The notes beneath the pieces were generated by a model, which was given only the letters and a program-made list of their open reading frames with translations, had not been told where the DNA came from and made no database searches. A program made the translations under genes and the position numbers. A stretch of DNA of 64,000 nt from Zoroaster sp. YZ-2022 (taxonomy: Eukaryota; Echinodermata; Asteroidea; Forcipulatida; Zoroasteridae). This document shows, piece by piece, positions 12,468-22,780 of the stretch; position 1 is the stretch's first letter, and each line of letters begins with the position of its first letter. The stretch is from positions 17,357,019 through 17,421,018 of the forward strand of contig CM055823.1 of NCBI GenBank assembly GCA_029582265.1. The letters run 5' to 3'.

Positions 12468-12850
12468 GTGCTTCCAACCCCATTTAAGTTGGCGGTCTTG
12501 CGTAGTTGGGACTCGGAATGCCTGCGGTCAGCGTTAGCACAGCCAAATATTGTTCATGAAAAGCTTGCCAAGGAAATTCAGGCTGGGCGCATAGCGGGGG
12601 CTTTCGCATCCCAACCCCTTCAGCAGCTTCAATGTACTCACCTATTGGGATTGTGCCTAAAAAGAACCAGGTTCATTTCGTTTGATTCACCATTTGTCAT
12701 TTCCACACGGTTGTGCAATTAATGATTTTATTGACAAAGAGCTAGCAATGTAAGGTCAAATACGCATCGTTTGATGCGGCAGTTGAATTAGTGGTACAAT
12801 CTAGGAAAGGCGCATGGCTAGCCAAATCTGACATTAAGGGAGCGTATCAA
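12468..12850 (+). pseudogene. Ngaro RT, N-terminal part
   Basis: The peptide HEKLAKEIQAGRIAGAFAS (about 12550-12610) matches the conserved lead-in to DIRS-group RT. With a frameshift it continues as FRLIHHLSFPHGCAINDFID (about 12670-12735) and then LAKSDIKGA near 12820-12845. At least two frameshifts and a stop separate these pieces. The conserved DIRS-group RT blocks before the active site are thus present but unreadable as one protein. The stretch ends where a GAACGTTC-rich insert begins. Confidence 0.75.
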
Positions 12851-12851
12851 A

Positions 12852-13425
12852 AGTCCGAACGGTAGGAACATTCTAATTGGATCGGTTGAGTGTTCCAGCG
12901 CGCGTACATGGAACGGTCCGTTCGACTGCCGGAACGTTCCATTGGAACGTTCAAAATGCTAAAGCGCGTATTCACTCGTGTAGGAATGTTCCTGTAGTTC
13001 GGCACACTGTCGTGGTCCAGCAGAACGTTCTGGCGTTCCAATGGATTGCGGGCGTGTGCCCAAGGGAACGTTCTTTTGCGCCTAGAACGTGCCCGACTTT
13101 TCAGACGCTCCCTAAGTCTGCGTTTCGCCTTTTACCAGTTTCACCGAGGGGCTATGTAGTCTTGTCAAGACGTTCTTTTAGTTGTACTATTGTACTACAC
13201 GGCGGCGCGACATTTGCGCCAATAGAGGGCGTATTCTCAAATCGCCAGCAATCGGGGTGTTCTGATATGAGGAGGTTACGTTTGTAGAAAAATCAGGTTT
13301 TTGGAAAAGCGCCCTCTATTGTTCGATTTACGAAACGGACAATGCGAGCGCGGCCGGCGGTCTGCTGCATGCAGGTGATGAGATATCGCGACGCAGCGAA
13401 AAATGAGCAACAACGTCTTGAGCCA
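12852..13425. other. GAACGTTC-rich insert interrupting Ngaro RT
   Basis: RT sequence stops after LAKSDIKGA (near 12845) and resumes near 13430 with AYELLGFTFANHFYFDKC. Between them, 12852-13090 is rich in GGAACG/CGTTCC and GAACGTTC motifs. A smaller inverted pair (AATAGAGGGCG at about 13219 and CGCCCTCTATT at about 13310) brackets ~100 bp. No target duplication could be seen. Origin is unknown. Confidence 0.55.
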
Positions 13426-13429
13426 AGAC

Positions 13430-13600
13430 TAGGGGCTATGAGGCTTATGAGCTGCTGGGGTTCACTTTCGCTAACCATTTTTATTTTGACAAATGTCTTC
13501 CGATGGGATGCTCCATTTCATGCGCGCTGTTTCAAAAGTTTAGAACTTGGGGTACCTATTGCTCGGGAAAAAAACTGAAGGTCCAGCGCAGGTGCTTTCA
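13430..13600 (+). pseudogene. Ngaro RT central piece with catalytic box deleted
   Basis: The frame reads AYELLGFTFANHFYFDKC then LPMGCSISCALFQKF (partly shifted), typical of the block preceding the RT active site in DIRS-group elements. It then jumps directly to the ELGVPIARE-type block (TTGGGGTACCTATTGCTCGG). The intervening region that would hold the Y-x-D-D catalytic motif is absent here and also at the second junction at 13724-13760, so this copy cannot encode an active RT. Confidence 0.7.
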
Positions 13601-13760
13601 TACAAGGTTCATTTCGTTTGATTCACCATTTGTCATTTCCACACGGTTGTGCAATTAATGATTTTATTGACAAAAAGCAATGCAAGGTCAAATGCGCATC
13701 GTTTGATGCGGCAGTTTAGAAAAGTTTAGAACTTGGGGTGCCTATTGCTCGGGAAAAAAT
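13600..13760 (+). repeat. Internal duplication of Ngaro RT segments
   Basis: 13600-13720 repeats 12668-12790 (the FRLIHHLSFPHG-coding segment), and 13720-13790 repeats 13535-13600 (the VPIAREK-coding segment). The order shows a duplicating rearrangement inside the element. Confidence 0.8.
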
Positions 13761-14500
13761 TGAAGGTCCAGCACAGGTGCTTTCATACCTGGTGCTTGTC
13801 ATTGACACGATGTCCTGCCAAATTAAAGTTCTTGCTGACAAAGTCAGCACAATTACTAGGCAGATTGAAGGGATGCTCGGTAAACCTAAAGCAACCCTAT
13901 TTCAACTTCAGTCACTTATTGGTTCGCTTAACTTTGTGTGTAGAGCAGTTGCGCCGGGGAGGGCTTTGAAATTCACAAGGCGGTTTATTGCATTGATCAA
14001 GGGCCTTCGGCACCCACAGCATAGGGTGCGTATTTCTCATGGGGCAAAACTTGACTTGCTCATGTGGCTCACATTCATGAGCGACTACAACGGGGTGACA
14101 CCATTCCTCCAGCAGGATTGGGAGTCTTCCATTGGCTTTGGTGCATTTTTGGTGGGAGGTGGCTGCAAGGCCGCTGGCCTCAAAACTTTGCGTCTCAACC
14201 ATCCATTTCATTGTTAGAACTTTTCCCCATTGTGGTTGCCATACTTTGCTGGGGGCCATTATTATCTAACCGCAAGGTTACATTTCGTTCTGAATATATA
14301 GCGATAGTGCACATGGTCAACGGTCAGTCTTCACAGTGCCCAAAGGCAATGCACCTTATACGTTTACTGGTTTTGGAATTCTTGAAGTTCAATATCGTTT
14401 TCAAAGCAATCCACATTCCAGGTGTAAATAATGGTGTCGCCGACGCTCTTTTTCGTTTTCAGATGGAGCGTTTCTTCACGCTGGCCCCCAGGCGGATTTA
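13738..14500 (+). pseudogene. Ngaro RT thumb and RNase H
   Basis: Frame 13738-14217 encodes the RT C-terminal part (LQSLIGSLNFVCRAVAPGRA at about residue 58-77), a hallmark block of DIRS-group RT. After a frameshift near 14120-14160 it continues as the RNase H domain in the frame ending at 14501: SISLLELFPIVVAILCWGP, then AIVHMVNGQSS, then VFKAIHIPGVNNGVADALF. The last corresponds to the H..G..N..AD end of RNase H. At least one frameshift separates the two. The acidic RNase H position in the SEYIAIVHM block appears altered relative to the usual D-N. Confidence 0.8.
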
Positions 14501-14539
14501 GTCAGTACTCCGTTGCCGACCCTTCCTGGTAGGGCGCGA

Positions 14540-15425
14540 AATTAGTAGGCTGTTATCATTAGCGTTTGCTCACAACACGCACAAGGTTTACAATTCTGGA
14601 TGGTCAGCATTTTGTCGTTTTTTGCAGGCTCAAGGGCACCCAGCACACACGCCAGTTGGGCACCCAGCACACGCGCCAGTTGGGCACAGGCGATTTGTGA
14701 GTTCATTGCTTGGCTTTCCCCCTCAACCATTGTTACATATGTAGCGGGTGTGGGTTGTCATTTTAAACTTAGTGGCGAACCAGACCCAACGGGTACTTTT
14801 AGAGTGGCAAAGCTGCTGGTTGCCGGCAGGGTGGTGCTAGACTGGATCAGCAATCCCCAATTTCAGTTCCTTTGCTGGCGAAGGTACTTGCAGCGCTGCC
14901 ACCTGTTTGCTCATCCACGTTTGAAGTTAAGCTTTTTCCAGCAGCGATGCTGCTAGCGTTTTTCGGATTTTTACGGGTCGGTGAGTTTGCAGCAATTTCC
15001 TGAGCCATGGTACAGGCGCATGCTTTACAAGTTGGCGATATCCAGTATGTGCTTGTGTCCTTGCGCCATAGCAAGAATAATCAACATGGCCCCCCAAAAA
15101 AGATCCATATTGGTCAGGCTTTGGACGCCTCCCCCTGCCCAGTACAGGCGCTGAAAGTGCTTTGTCCAGGTTCGGCTCAAGATGCATGGCATCTTGTTCC
15201 GCCACATTGATGGGCTACCTCTCACTCAATTTCAATTCAAGGTTTTGCAGGAGGCATTGACATATGTGGGGGTTCAGGGTGAACACTTCCGATCCCACTC
15301 ATTTCGCATGGGGGCGGCCTCCACAGTATTTTCGCTGGGGTCCCTGTTGAAGTCATAAAACGCATGGGTCGATGGCGTTCAGACGCTTTACTTCGTTATA
15401 TTCGTCTATTTCCCTTCCCGGGTTT
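14540..15425 (+). pseudogene. Ngaro tyrosine recombinase (YR)
   Basis: The N-terminal SAM-like segment is at about 14600-14760 (AQAICEFIAWLSPSTIVTYV), interrupted by a 20-bp duplication of a GGCACCCAGCACACGCCAG unit. The catalytic domain follows in shifted frames: FLRVGEFA (about 14965, catalytic Arg I), VSLRHSKNNQHGPPKK (about 15057-15102), HSFRMGAAS (H-x-x-R, about 15295-15320) and VIKRMGRWRSDALLRYIR (about 15350-15400, with the GRW and nucleophilic Tyr). YR replaces integrase in DIRS-group elements. Stops and frameshifts near 14745, 15000 and 15210 break it. Confidence 0.8.
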
Positions 15426-15464
15426 ACTGGGGAATTAGTTAACTTTTTGCTTTTCATAGGTCCA

Positions 15465-15935
15465 ACAGAGGTGTGGATTGTGATGGGCAACCCATCAGAT
15501 GGCAATTCCAGTCCAAGTTCGTTGGAAGGGCAAAAGGGCGCACATCTCCACGAAATTCCTCAGTTGCTGAGGCAGATGAGGGTAGGTCCCCCTCTGTTAT
15601 TATTGTGCATATAGGGTCTAATGATTTGGGTATTGTTGATTTTTTCGAGCTTCGGCAGGGTATTTATTGCATTGGTGATTGCTCATTGCAGGGAACAATT
15701 TCCGGCAGCCACACTGGTATGGTCGAACATACTCCCGCGTATGTTTTACTACGGCGCCAATTCGCAGCCGTCCTTGGAGCGGGTGCGTAGGGAAGCTAAC
15801 TGGTGGGCGAGGAGTGGGGCTTGGGTACTCGAACACCCTCAGTTTAGCTGGTCCAATTGTAGCCTATACCGAAGGGATGGGGTTCATCTCTCTCCTGACG
15901 GTTATGGGATCTTTCGTGCAAACCCGTGCAATTGC
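15465..15935 (+). pseudogene. Ngaro SGNH/GDSL-type hydrolase domain
   Basis: After YR, the sequence encodes a degenerate SGNH hydrolase-like domain: VWIV followed by a damaged GDS block (about 15470), VIIVHIGSNDLGIV (block III G-x-N-D, about 15595-15640), WSNILPRMFYYGA (about 15720-15760) and CSLYRRDGVHLSPDGYGIF (block V D-x-x-H, about 15855-15915). Some Ngaro elements are known to carry such a domain; its role in the life cycle is not established. Frameshifts occur near 15600 and 15650. Confidence 0.75.
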
Positions 15936-16164
15936 ATTTTAACATTGCTTTAATTTTCTCTGTCGGAAGCCCTGGTGGGGGTCGGTTTTCTCTTCCTGTG
16001 GGTCGCGTTCCTCGCGGGTGGAAATTTTTGGTTCGGAATAGAAATCATATCCCTCATCTTGTTTAGGGGCTTGGTTAATTCAATGGGTTGGGTCAATATT
16101 TCTTTAAATATGTAAATCATTATTGGTAACATTAATGTTGAAATTGTAAGCTTTATGATTATGG

Positions 16165-16385
16165 TAGCGCCGTGATGTGCCACACGGGCTATTACAGGCC
16201 ATACGTACCAATGACAGGAAATCAACACATTGTATTTGTTTAATTAATAGCTACTTAAAGGTTAGGATTGTGATAGCGCCGTGATGTGCCACACGGGCTA
16301 TTTCAGGCCATATGTACAAATGGCATAAAATCAACACATTATAATTGTATTATTAATAGCGCCGGGTAATTCCTCTCGGGCTATA
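16165..16385 (+). repeat. Ngaro 3' repeated hairpin units
   Basis: TAGCGCCG...CGGGCTA units start at 16165, 16274 and 16357. The first two share about 75 bp nearly unchanged (through ...ATCAACACATT), and the third keeps only the hairpin frame with a different loop. Ngaro elements end in split direct repeats used by YR, so these may be those repeats; this is inference. Confidence 0.6.
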
Positions 16386-16419
16386 TCCGTCCGCATGTAC
16401 CAGCGGTGGGAGCAGTGTT

Positions 16420-16640
16420 ATCATTTAGGTTAGTGAAATTATTGCGTCGGGAGATAAACAATTGATTTAATTCCGCCCTACACCGACGTGTGTATAGCAC
16501 TGTATACTCAGTGTTTTTCGAGTGTCTGTGAAAAACTACACAGGCGACTCGGGCGGGATTCGAACCCACGACCTCCTGCTTACTAGTGCCTGCACGTCTT
16601 AACCTCTCGACCACCGAGCTTGCCCGATGATAATTGGCCG
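16420..16640 (-). mobile_element. tRNA-derived SINE
   Basis: On the minus strand the head carries an A-box-like TGGTCGAGAGGTTAAG and a perfect B box GGGTTCGAATCCC (plus strand GGGATTCGAACCC at about 16556), spaced as in a tRNA with a longer variable arm. A body follows toward 16420 with CGTCGGTGTAGGGCGGAA. It would be read by RNA polymerase III. It is a SINE rather than a functional tRNA because the acceptor stem does not pair and a long body follows. Confidence 0.7.
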
Positions 16641-16654
16641 GCTAGAACCCCCTT

Positions 16655-16850
16655 TTCATTGTTTACCTACTGGTGGTCATGGGTATCACCCTTTATTGTT
16701 TGCCTACTGGTGGTCATGGGTATCACTTTTATTGTTTGCCTACTGGTGGTCATGGGTATAACCTTTAGCTGTATATTTGGTGGTCATGGGTATCACCTTT
16801 TATTGTTTACCTACTGGTGGTCATGGGTATCACCTTTCACTGTTTAGCTG
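16655..16850 (+). repeat. ~37-bp minisatellite, five to six units
   Basis: The unit contains CTACTGGTGGTCATGGGTAT followed by CACC and TTTATTGTTTGC. Units start near 16665, 16704, 16739, 16779 and 16810, with the fourth degenerate. The 75-codon open frame across it is a repeat by-product. Confidence 0.85.
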
Positions 16851-17351
16851 ATGGCCATTGGTGCCTCCTTTAATGTTGGTGGATTTTTGAAAGTTAATTG
16901 GTAAAAACCGGTTTGCCCACTTTTTGGTATCCGGTGTAAAAGAAGGTTGAATTAAACTGACTTGAAGCTGCGACATACACACACAACCCATTTTGTTTCC
17001 GTTCCCCATTTTTTCTTGAGTATTAGTATAATTAGTAGGTACGAGTGCAAACGCACTTCATTTCCAAGTGCATCTTGTAGAGGGGCTTCCAAGGTGGAAC
17101 GCAGATCATGAACAACCAGCCCTGGAAATGACAACTGCATCGTCACCTGAAGATGACATGGAGTATATATGCAGACCAGGAGGAGGAGGAGGAGGATTTC
17201 ATAGATGAGACTGTGGTTCATTTGGATACTTACCATAATTATCACTCTTTTTTTCTTTCTTCCTTCTATTTAACTATAAATATACGCTGCTTTTTACCCA
17301 TTTGGAAGGCATCGTGTCAGTGCATTCATCTCCTTCACAACATCTGTGCAG

Positions 17352-17479
17352 GCCAGCAGTGATGATATTGTCATTGACAGGCAACCCCCCTAATGAACCT
17401 CCAAAGTCTCCTCCCTTACATGCCCCTGTTAGAGATGACAATCTGCTAGATGTTGATGAATCAGAGCCAATGAGCGAGG
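17352..17479 (+). other. Possible exon-like segment with acidic/proline-rich coding
   Basis: A pyrimidine-rich stretch ends CTGTGCAG at about 17352, and AGCGAG/GTACAC at about 17479 could be a donor. The frame between reads through PPKSPPLHAP and DDNLLDVDESEPMSE. Upstream at 17153-17260 another frame has an EEEEED run. I recognise no family. It could be a decayed exon or chance. Confidence 0.2.
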
Positions 17480-17884
17480 TACACCTTTTCAGATTTTAAT
17501 TTATTTCTTTTTATTTATAAACAAAGAAAACAAATTTGAAATTTATTGAATCAAAGTTGCATCACAGGATATCCGTTGAATCCACAGGAAATTAGTTTCT
17601 ACATCAGCGATATTTGGCGACCACACTACTACGGACCGAATGATCTTCTATATCCACAACCCACCCCAGACTGAGGAACCTTCTACATCCTCAGTCAACC
17701 ACCCTCACTCCTCCTGTGCTTGTTTACAACTGATTCAGTTGAGTGAACACATACTCCTCTCCCCCACTCCTAGGATCCTAGTCCCACCAGTTTCCCGTCT
17801 ACCCCTCATCAACGCACTAATCCTCCAGTATCCAGTCATCACGTGATCCTCCAGCAGCCTACTTAAGCAGCAGTATTTCCCAGA

Positions 17885-18010
17885 GCTCGGCATTCTCCTG
17901 ATCGACGATCAGAGCATACTGAAACGTCGAGTTGTAACCTCCAGTTCTTTTCATAACTAATTACCACTTAATAGAGAATTTCACATGGTGTCACCGTAAT
18001 TAGTCTTACT
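17885..18010 (+). mobile_element. Penelope-like tail, single arm
   Basis: Contains CGATCAGAGCATACTG, AAACGTCGAGTTGTA, CCTCCAGTTCTTTTCA and CACATGGTGTCACCG in the same order as the right arm of the inverted dimer at 41295-41551. A shorter related piece lies at 36575-36630. Assignment to Penelope-like elements rests on resemblance to their terminal regions. Confidence 0.5.
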
Positions 18011-18749
18011 TATCGTCTTCACTAAGCAAAGCTACAAATTTTACCAAAGTTGAATCAAGTTTACTAAAAAAATGTTGAATCCAAATTTTTGTTTAAAGGC
18101 CAAGTAAGCATTAGCATCTAGGAATTATTATATTGTCATTTCTGATTTTCTGCATTTAATCATTTTTGTTCAATTCATTCACATTTATTTTCATTTCACA
18201 ATTCTCAAGTTACAAATATAGTATTAACTAGAGCTCAAGTGTTTGTTAAAACAAACACACGGTGTTCGTGTCAACTTACGGTTCTATAAAATTATCATCG
18301 ATGATGTCAATCATATTTTGCAAAGGTGCATCATCTTTTATTATAACAATATCAATTTCATATTCAAAAGACCTATCAATTTTGCGTTAGAATGTGTTGA
18401 ATTTGAACTTCCTGTTTAGAGTGGAAGTAAATGTCAAATCAGGTGATTTGTAGATTTGAAGGTCATATATATATGACAGAATAAAACTTCCTCACGATCT
18501 TGAAAAGATAACGTTAGTGCCTGATGTGGTTCAATATCTGATTTTTTTTTCTAAACCCGCCGCCAGAGAGCGCTCTGAAAGGCGATGACGTCATCAGTCA
18601 TATTTTTGAAAAGGTCACATGTCAATAGTGTTTGCCTATACATTTTCAAACTTGTTCGTATTTCTGATTGACATAATTTGTCGCTTCATTTGAGTTTTTT
18701 GTCGGTAAATTTTCTCCCCCCCCCCCCCACTCTATACAATCCTCGCTAC
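18011..18749. other. Non-coding interval
   Basis: AT-rich, with a short AACAAACAC inverted pair near 18245 and no recognisable gene. A C-run at 18715-18729 is low complexity. Confidence 0.5.
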
Positions 18750-19204
18750 ATCACTGGAGTTGCATCTTGTGATTTTGATGATTATTGCAGAAAACAAAAT
18801 ATAACACATTTTGACAAACAAATATTAGTATTACACTTGTGATTTTTAATGCAAAACATATTTTTTTTAAATATATATAAAACTTCGCAAATGAGGCCTA
18901 TTCCAACTCAACACCATATAGCAAATGTAGTGATTAATCGGAACAAACAAAATAAAACCAAATAAAAAAATATATATATATCATGTTGGATTACGGTTTG
19001 GTGTTGACAAGGAGCTCCTTCTGTTATCCTCTATTGTTCTGACCGAGGATCTATTGTAGCTGCGGAAACCATTGTTATTGGACTTAAAACCAACCCAGCA
19101 CATAACTGACAACAGAGAAACTTTTGTTAAACGAATATGGAATTGTAACATAAAGAATTGAAAGGACCTATGATGATGATGATGAATCTCCTTTCATTGC
19201 AAAC

Positions 19205-19292
19205 AGTCATGTGAAGTGGTGGTATAATGGATTAGACGCTTGACATCCGTGTATGCGATCCCAGTTCGAGACCCGTCTGTGTTTTTTTTCTT
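19205..19292 (+). mobile_element. tRNA-like unit in left flank
   Basis: Contains GTGGTATAATGGATTAGACG (A-box-like) and a B-box-like AGTTCGAGACC, followed by a T-run near 19283-19290 that could end RNA polymerase III transcription. The inverted partner at 27845-27925 has a perfect B box. Stems do not fold into a full cloverleaf, so I call it tRNA-derived, not a tRNA. Confidence 0.55.
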
Positions 19293-19359
19293 TTATTATG
19301 TAGCAATACAATTCAAACCCTTTATTTAAGTAGGTTTAATTTAACCTGTCTAATACCAA

Positions 19360-19452
19360 CATGGTCCAGATGGCGCAGCACGTTGGCCGGACCAATGGAA
19401 GTGTCAATCGCGGGGCTTCCAGAGCTGGGACGCACCGGTTCGAAGCCCTAGA
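19360..19452 (+). mobile_element. Second tRNA-like unit in left flank
   Basis: CCAGATGGCGCAGCACGTTG resembles a D-arm region and CGGTTCGAAGCCC a B box at about 19437. The inverted partner at 27688-27775 lacks the B box because the arm diverges there. Confidence 0.4.
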
Positions 19453-20408
19453 ACATACCTAATTCAGGGGCATGGCAGTTGCGGCAGCAGCAATGGTTTG
19501 GGGGCCGCCATGTCTCTCCCCTATTCGACAGTTGGTTACGGTGCGGGAAAGTAAAGGAGGGACCGGGGGTCTGCCGATTCCCCCAGAAGGGTGCTAAGGT
19601 GGTTATCACGCTGGGTTCGCCTAGAAGATTCAACGCTCCCCAATGCCTGGTCATTACCTCTGACTAACTTTCTGCAGAAATTAGTTTTGAAAAAAAAAAA
19701 TAATAATAATTTAATTTTTATTACTGTTATTTTGTTTTAAAACTGACTCACTCACAAACAACTGTATTAACGTACAGCTGTTTTATTGCATTCCCCCATA
19801 AATATTGACAAACTGCTACACGGCTCACCTCTTGTGATTTTGATGAATTATTTTTTTTTAAATATGCTTACTCATTGTGCTTTTGATGATTTTGTTAATG
19901 GAAAAATATGTCGTGCATTATGATCTATTGCCACTAAATAGATTGGGAGACGGGGGACTTCACGAAATAATCTTCACTACCGGTTAGTGAGATGATTTGG
20001 CTTATTACGTGTTAATAGTGGGAATTTACCACTTTTAGAAAAAAAATACAAAGCTTACTCCTTCTGATTTTGAAGACAAAAAGGCTTATTCTGTGTGATT
20101 TTGCAGACAACTAAAATTAAAAAATTATATAAACATAGAAGGCTTACTCAATGTGAATTTTTAAATTTTTTAAACGACGTGGGTTTTAAAAAGTATTTTT
20201 AAACTATAAGGCTAAACACACCTTTTGATTTTGATTTTAGGGATAAACTAAAAGAATAGCTCCTTGTGATGTTGAAGAGAGGAGAAAATACTAAAAGACT
20301 TACCCCCTGTGTATATATATTTTTGTTTCCATCAAAATCACAAGGGGTAAGCCTTGTATTTATATATTTTTGTTTTTCTCAATATCACAAAGGGTAAGCC
20401 TTGTATTT

Positions 20409-20702
20409 CGTCGGGTCAGAGCAGAAAGGACTTATAAGAATCTATACATGCAAAGTGTGACAAAAAGGACTTATAAGGCATATAAATTACCTGCAATTCC
20501 ATTATGTTAAGAAAACTTAATTATTTGGATTTTTATATTTTATTTAACAATGGGAGTACTCACAATTTATATTTAGCATTCAAGACCCATTATCTTGTAC
20601 TTAATTAGGTAATTACACTTGATTAATCTTATAAGACCTTTTGTCATTAACAAATAAAATTGTCATCTAGTGTCTATAAGTCCTTATTGCTCTGAGCAGA
20701 CG
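20409..20702. mobile_element. 294-bp MITE nested in array, copy 1
   Basis: The ends are inverted: CGTCGGGTCAGAGCAGAAAG on the left and, read from the other strand, CGTCTGCTCAGAGCAATAAG on the right, continuing GACTTATA on both. It splits the array phrase TGTATTTATATA with ATTT on each side, fitting a 4-bp target duplication. No coding capacity. Confidence 0.8.
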
Positions 20703-21266
20703 ATTTATATATATTTTTTTCTCAAAATCACAAGGGGTAAGTCTTGTATTTATATATTTTTGTTTTCATCAAAATCACAAGGGGTAAGCCTTGTATTTAT
20801 ATATTTTTGTTGTCATCTAAATCACAAGGGGTAATCCTTGTATTTATATATTTTTGTTTTTCTCAATATCACAAAGGGTAAGCCTTGTATTTATATATTT
20901 TTTGTTTTTCTCAAAATCACAATGGGTAAGCCTTGTATTTATATAGTTTTGTTTTTCTCAAAATCACAAGGGGTAAGCCTTGTATTTATATATTTTTGGT
21001 TACCATCAAAATCACAGGGGGTAAGCCTTCTATTGATCTATTTTAGTTTTTTCTCAAAATCACAATGGGTAAGCCTTGTATTTATATAGTTTTGTTTTTC
21101 TCAAAATAACAAGGGGTAAGTCTTGTATTCATATATTTTTAGTTTTTTTGTCAAAATCACAAGGGGTAAGCCTTGTACTTATATATTTTAGTTTTTTCTC
21201 AAAATCACCTTGTACTTATATATTTTAGTTGTTTATCAAAATCACAAGGCGTAAGCCTTGTATTTA

Positions 21267-21625
21267 TATATAATAAATAATAATAATAATGTGTGGATTT
21301 ATATAGCGCACGTATCCACCAACTAAGTGGTGCTCAAGGCGCATTATATTATTATCCCTGCTCATAAGGCTCATAAATCATTCCTGAAACCATCTCAGCT
21401 CCCTGGGGAGTATACAGCTCAATTGCTGCCATTTCTAGCGCATATAGAGCAAACCAACTCTGCCTTCACAGGTACCCATTTAACCCCTGGGTGGAGAGAA
21501 GCAATTATGATTAAGTGTCTTGCTCAAGGACACAAGTGTCACGGCCGTGATTCGAACCCACATTATGTTGCTAACACCAGAACTTGAATCCGGTAAGCTA
21601 GACCGCTCGGCCACGACACCCCATG
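21267..21625 (-). mobile_element. tRNA-derived SINE with LINE-type tail, nested in array
   Basis: On the minus strand the head is GGGGTGTCGTGGCCGAGCGG (A box within) with B box GGGTTCGAATCAC, resembling a Ser/Leu-type tRNA. The body has CTTGAGCAAGACACTTAA. The tail has GCGCCTTGAGCACC, GGTGGATACGTGCGC, TATATAAATCC and (ATT)n. The tail matches that of the LINE at 2667-3585, so the SINE is probably moved by that LINE family. It is apparently full-length. Confidence 0.85.
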
Positions 21626-22780
21626 TTTTTGTTTTCATCAAAATCACAAGGGGTAAGCCTTGTATTTATATATTTTTAGTTTTTCAAAATAACAAGGAGT
21701 AAGCCTTATATTTATAGTTTTTTCCTCAAAATTACAAGGGGTAAGCCTTGTATTTATATATTTTTTTTTCTTCTCAAAAATCACAAGGGATAAGCCTTGT
21801 ATTTATATATTTTTGTTTTCATCAAAATCACAAGGGGTGAGCCTTGTATTTATATATTTGAGTTTTTTCTCAAAATCACAAGGGGTAAGTCTTGTATTTA
21901 TATATTTTAGTTTTTCTCAAAATCACAAGGGGTAAGCCTTGTATTTATATATTTTAGTTTTTTCTCAAAATTACAAGGGGTAAGCCTTGTATTTATATAT
22001 TTTTGTTGTCATCAAAATCAGAATGGTTAAGCCTTATATATTGTTGTCATCAAAATCACAAGGTGTAAGCCTTGGATTTATATATTTAATTTTTTTCTCA
22101 AATTCACAAGGGGGTAAGCCTTTTATTTATATATATTTGTTTTCATCCAAATCACAAGGGGGTAAGCCTTGTACTTATATATTTTAGTTGTTTCTCAAAA
22201 TCACAAGGGGTAAGCCTTGTATTTATATATTTTTGTTTTTCTCAAAATCACAAGGGGTAAGCCTTGTATTTATATATTTTTGTTTTCATCAAAATCACAA
22301 GGGGTAAGCCTTGGATTTATATATTTTTGGTTTTTCAAAATAACAAGGGGTAAGCCTTGTATTTATATTTTTTTCTCAAAATCACAAGGGGTAAGCCTTG
22401 TATTTATATTTTTTTTTCTTTTTTTCTCAAAATCACAAGGGATAAGCCTTGTATTTATATATTTTTGTTTTCATCAAAATCACAAGGGGTAAGCCTTGTA
22501 TTTATATATTTTTTGTTTTGCAAAATAACAAGGGGTAAGCCTTGTATTTATATTTTTTCCCTCAAAATCACAAGGGATAAGCCTTGTATTTATATATTTT
22601 AGTTTTTTCTCAAAATCAGAATGGTTAAGCCTTGGATTTATATATTTTTGTCATCAAAATCACAAGGGGAGTAAGCCTTTTATTTATATATATTTGTTTT
22701 CATGCAAATCACAAGGGGTAAGCCTTGTATTTATATATTTTAGTTTTTTCTCAAAATCACAAGGGGTAAGCCTTGTATTT

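Larger units (their letters stand above)
11800..16390 (+). mobile_element. Degenerate Ngaro-type (DIRS group) retrotransposon
   Basis: Going left to right, the sequence encodes RT fragments, RNase H, a tyrosine recombinase (YR) and an SGNH/GDSL-type hydrolase, and ends in a set of short repeats. RT followed by RNase H and YR defines DIRS-group retrotransposons, and an SGNH-type domain is known from Ngaro members. The region is frameshifted throughout, internally duplicated (12668-12790 and 13600-13720 are near-copies) and carries a 570-bp foreign-looking insert. The 5' boundary is uncertain: 11800-12560 keeps only possible gag-like residues. The whole copy is inactive. Confidence 0.8.
18750..20320 (-). 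repeat. Left inverted flank of the satellite domain
   Basis: This flank carries degenerate minisatellite units in the opposite orientation to the main array (CTTGTGATTTTGATGA-type motifs near 18767, 19831 and 20280). From 19170 it is the inverted counterpart of 27440-27960: shared segments include AACGACGTGGGTTTTAA, CTTCCAGAGCTGGGACGCA and AACATGGTCCAGATGGCGCA. About 580 bp (19432-20010) is present only in this arm. Confidence 0.85.

Noticed and set aside
12118..12537. 139-codon frame as an intact Ngaro Gag
   Set aside because: Low-complexity Ser/Gln/Asn-rich translation without a recognisable Gag motif; kept only as possible gag-like remnant within the element.
19205..19292. Functional tRNA gene
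   Set aside because: A and B boxes are present but acceptor and anticodon stems do not pair and the unit recurs in an inverted flank; tRNA-derived repeat.
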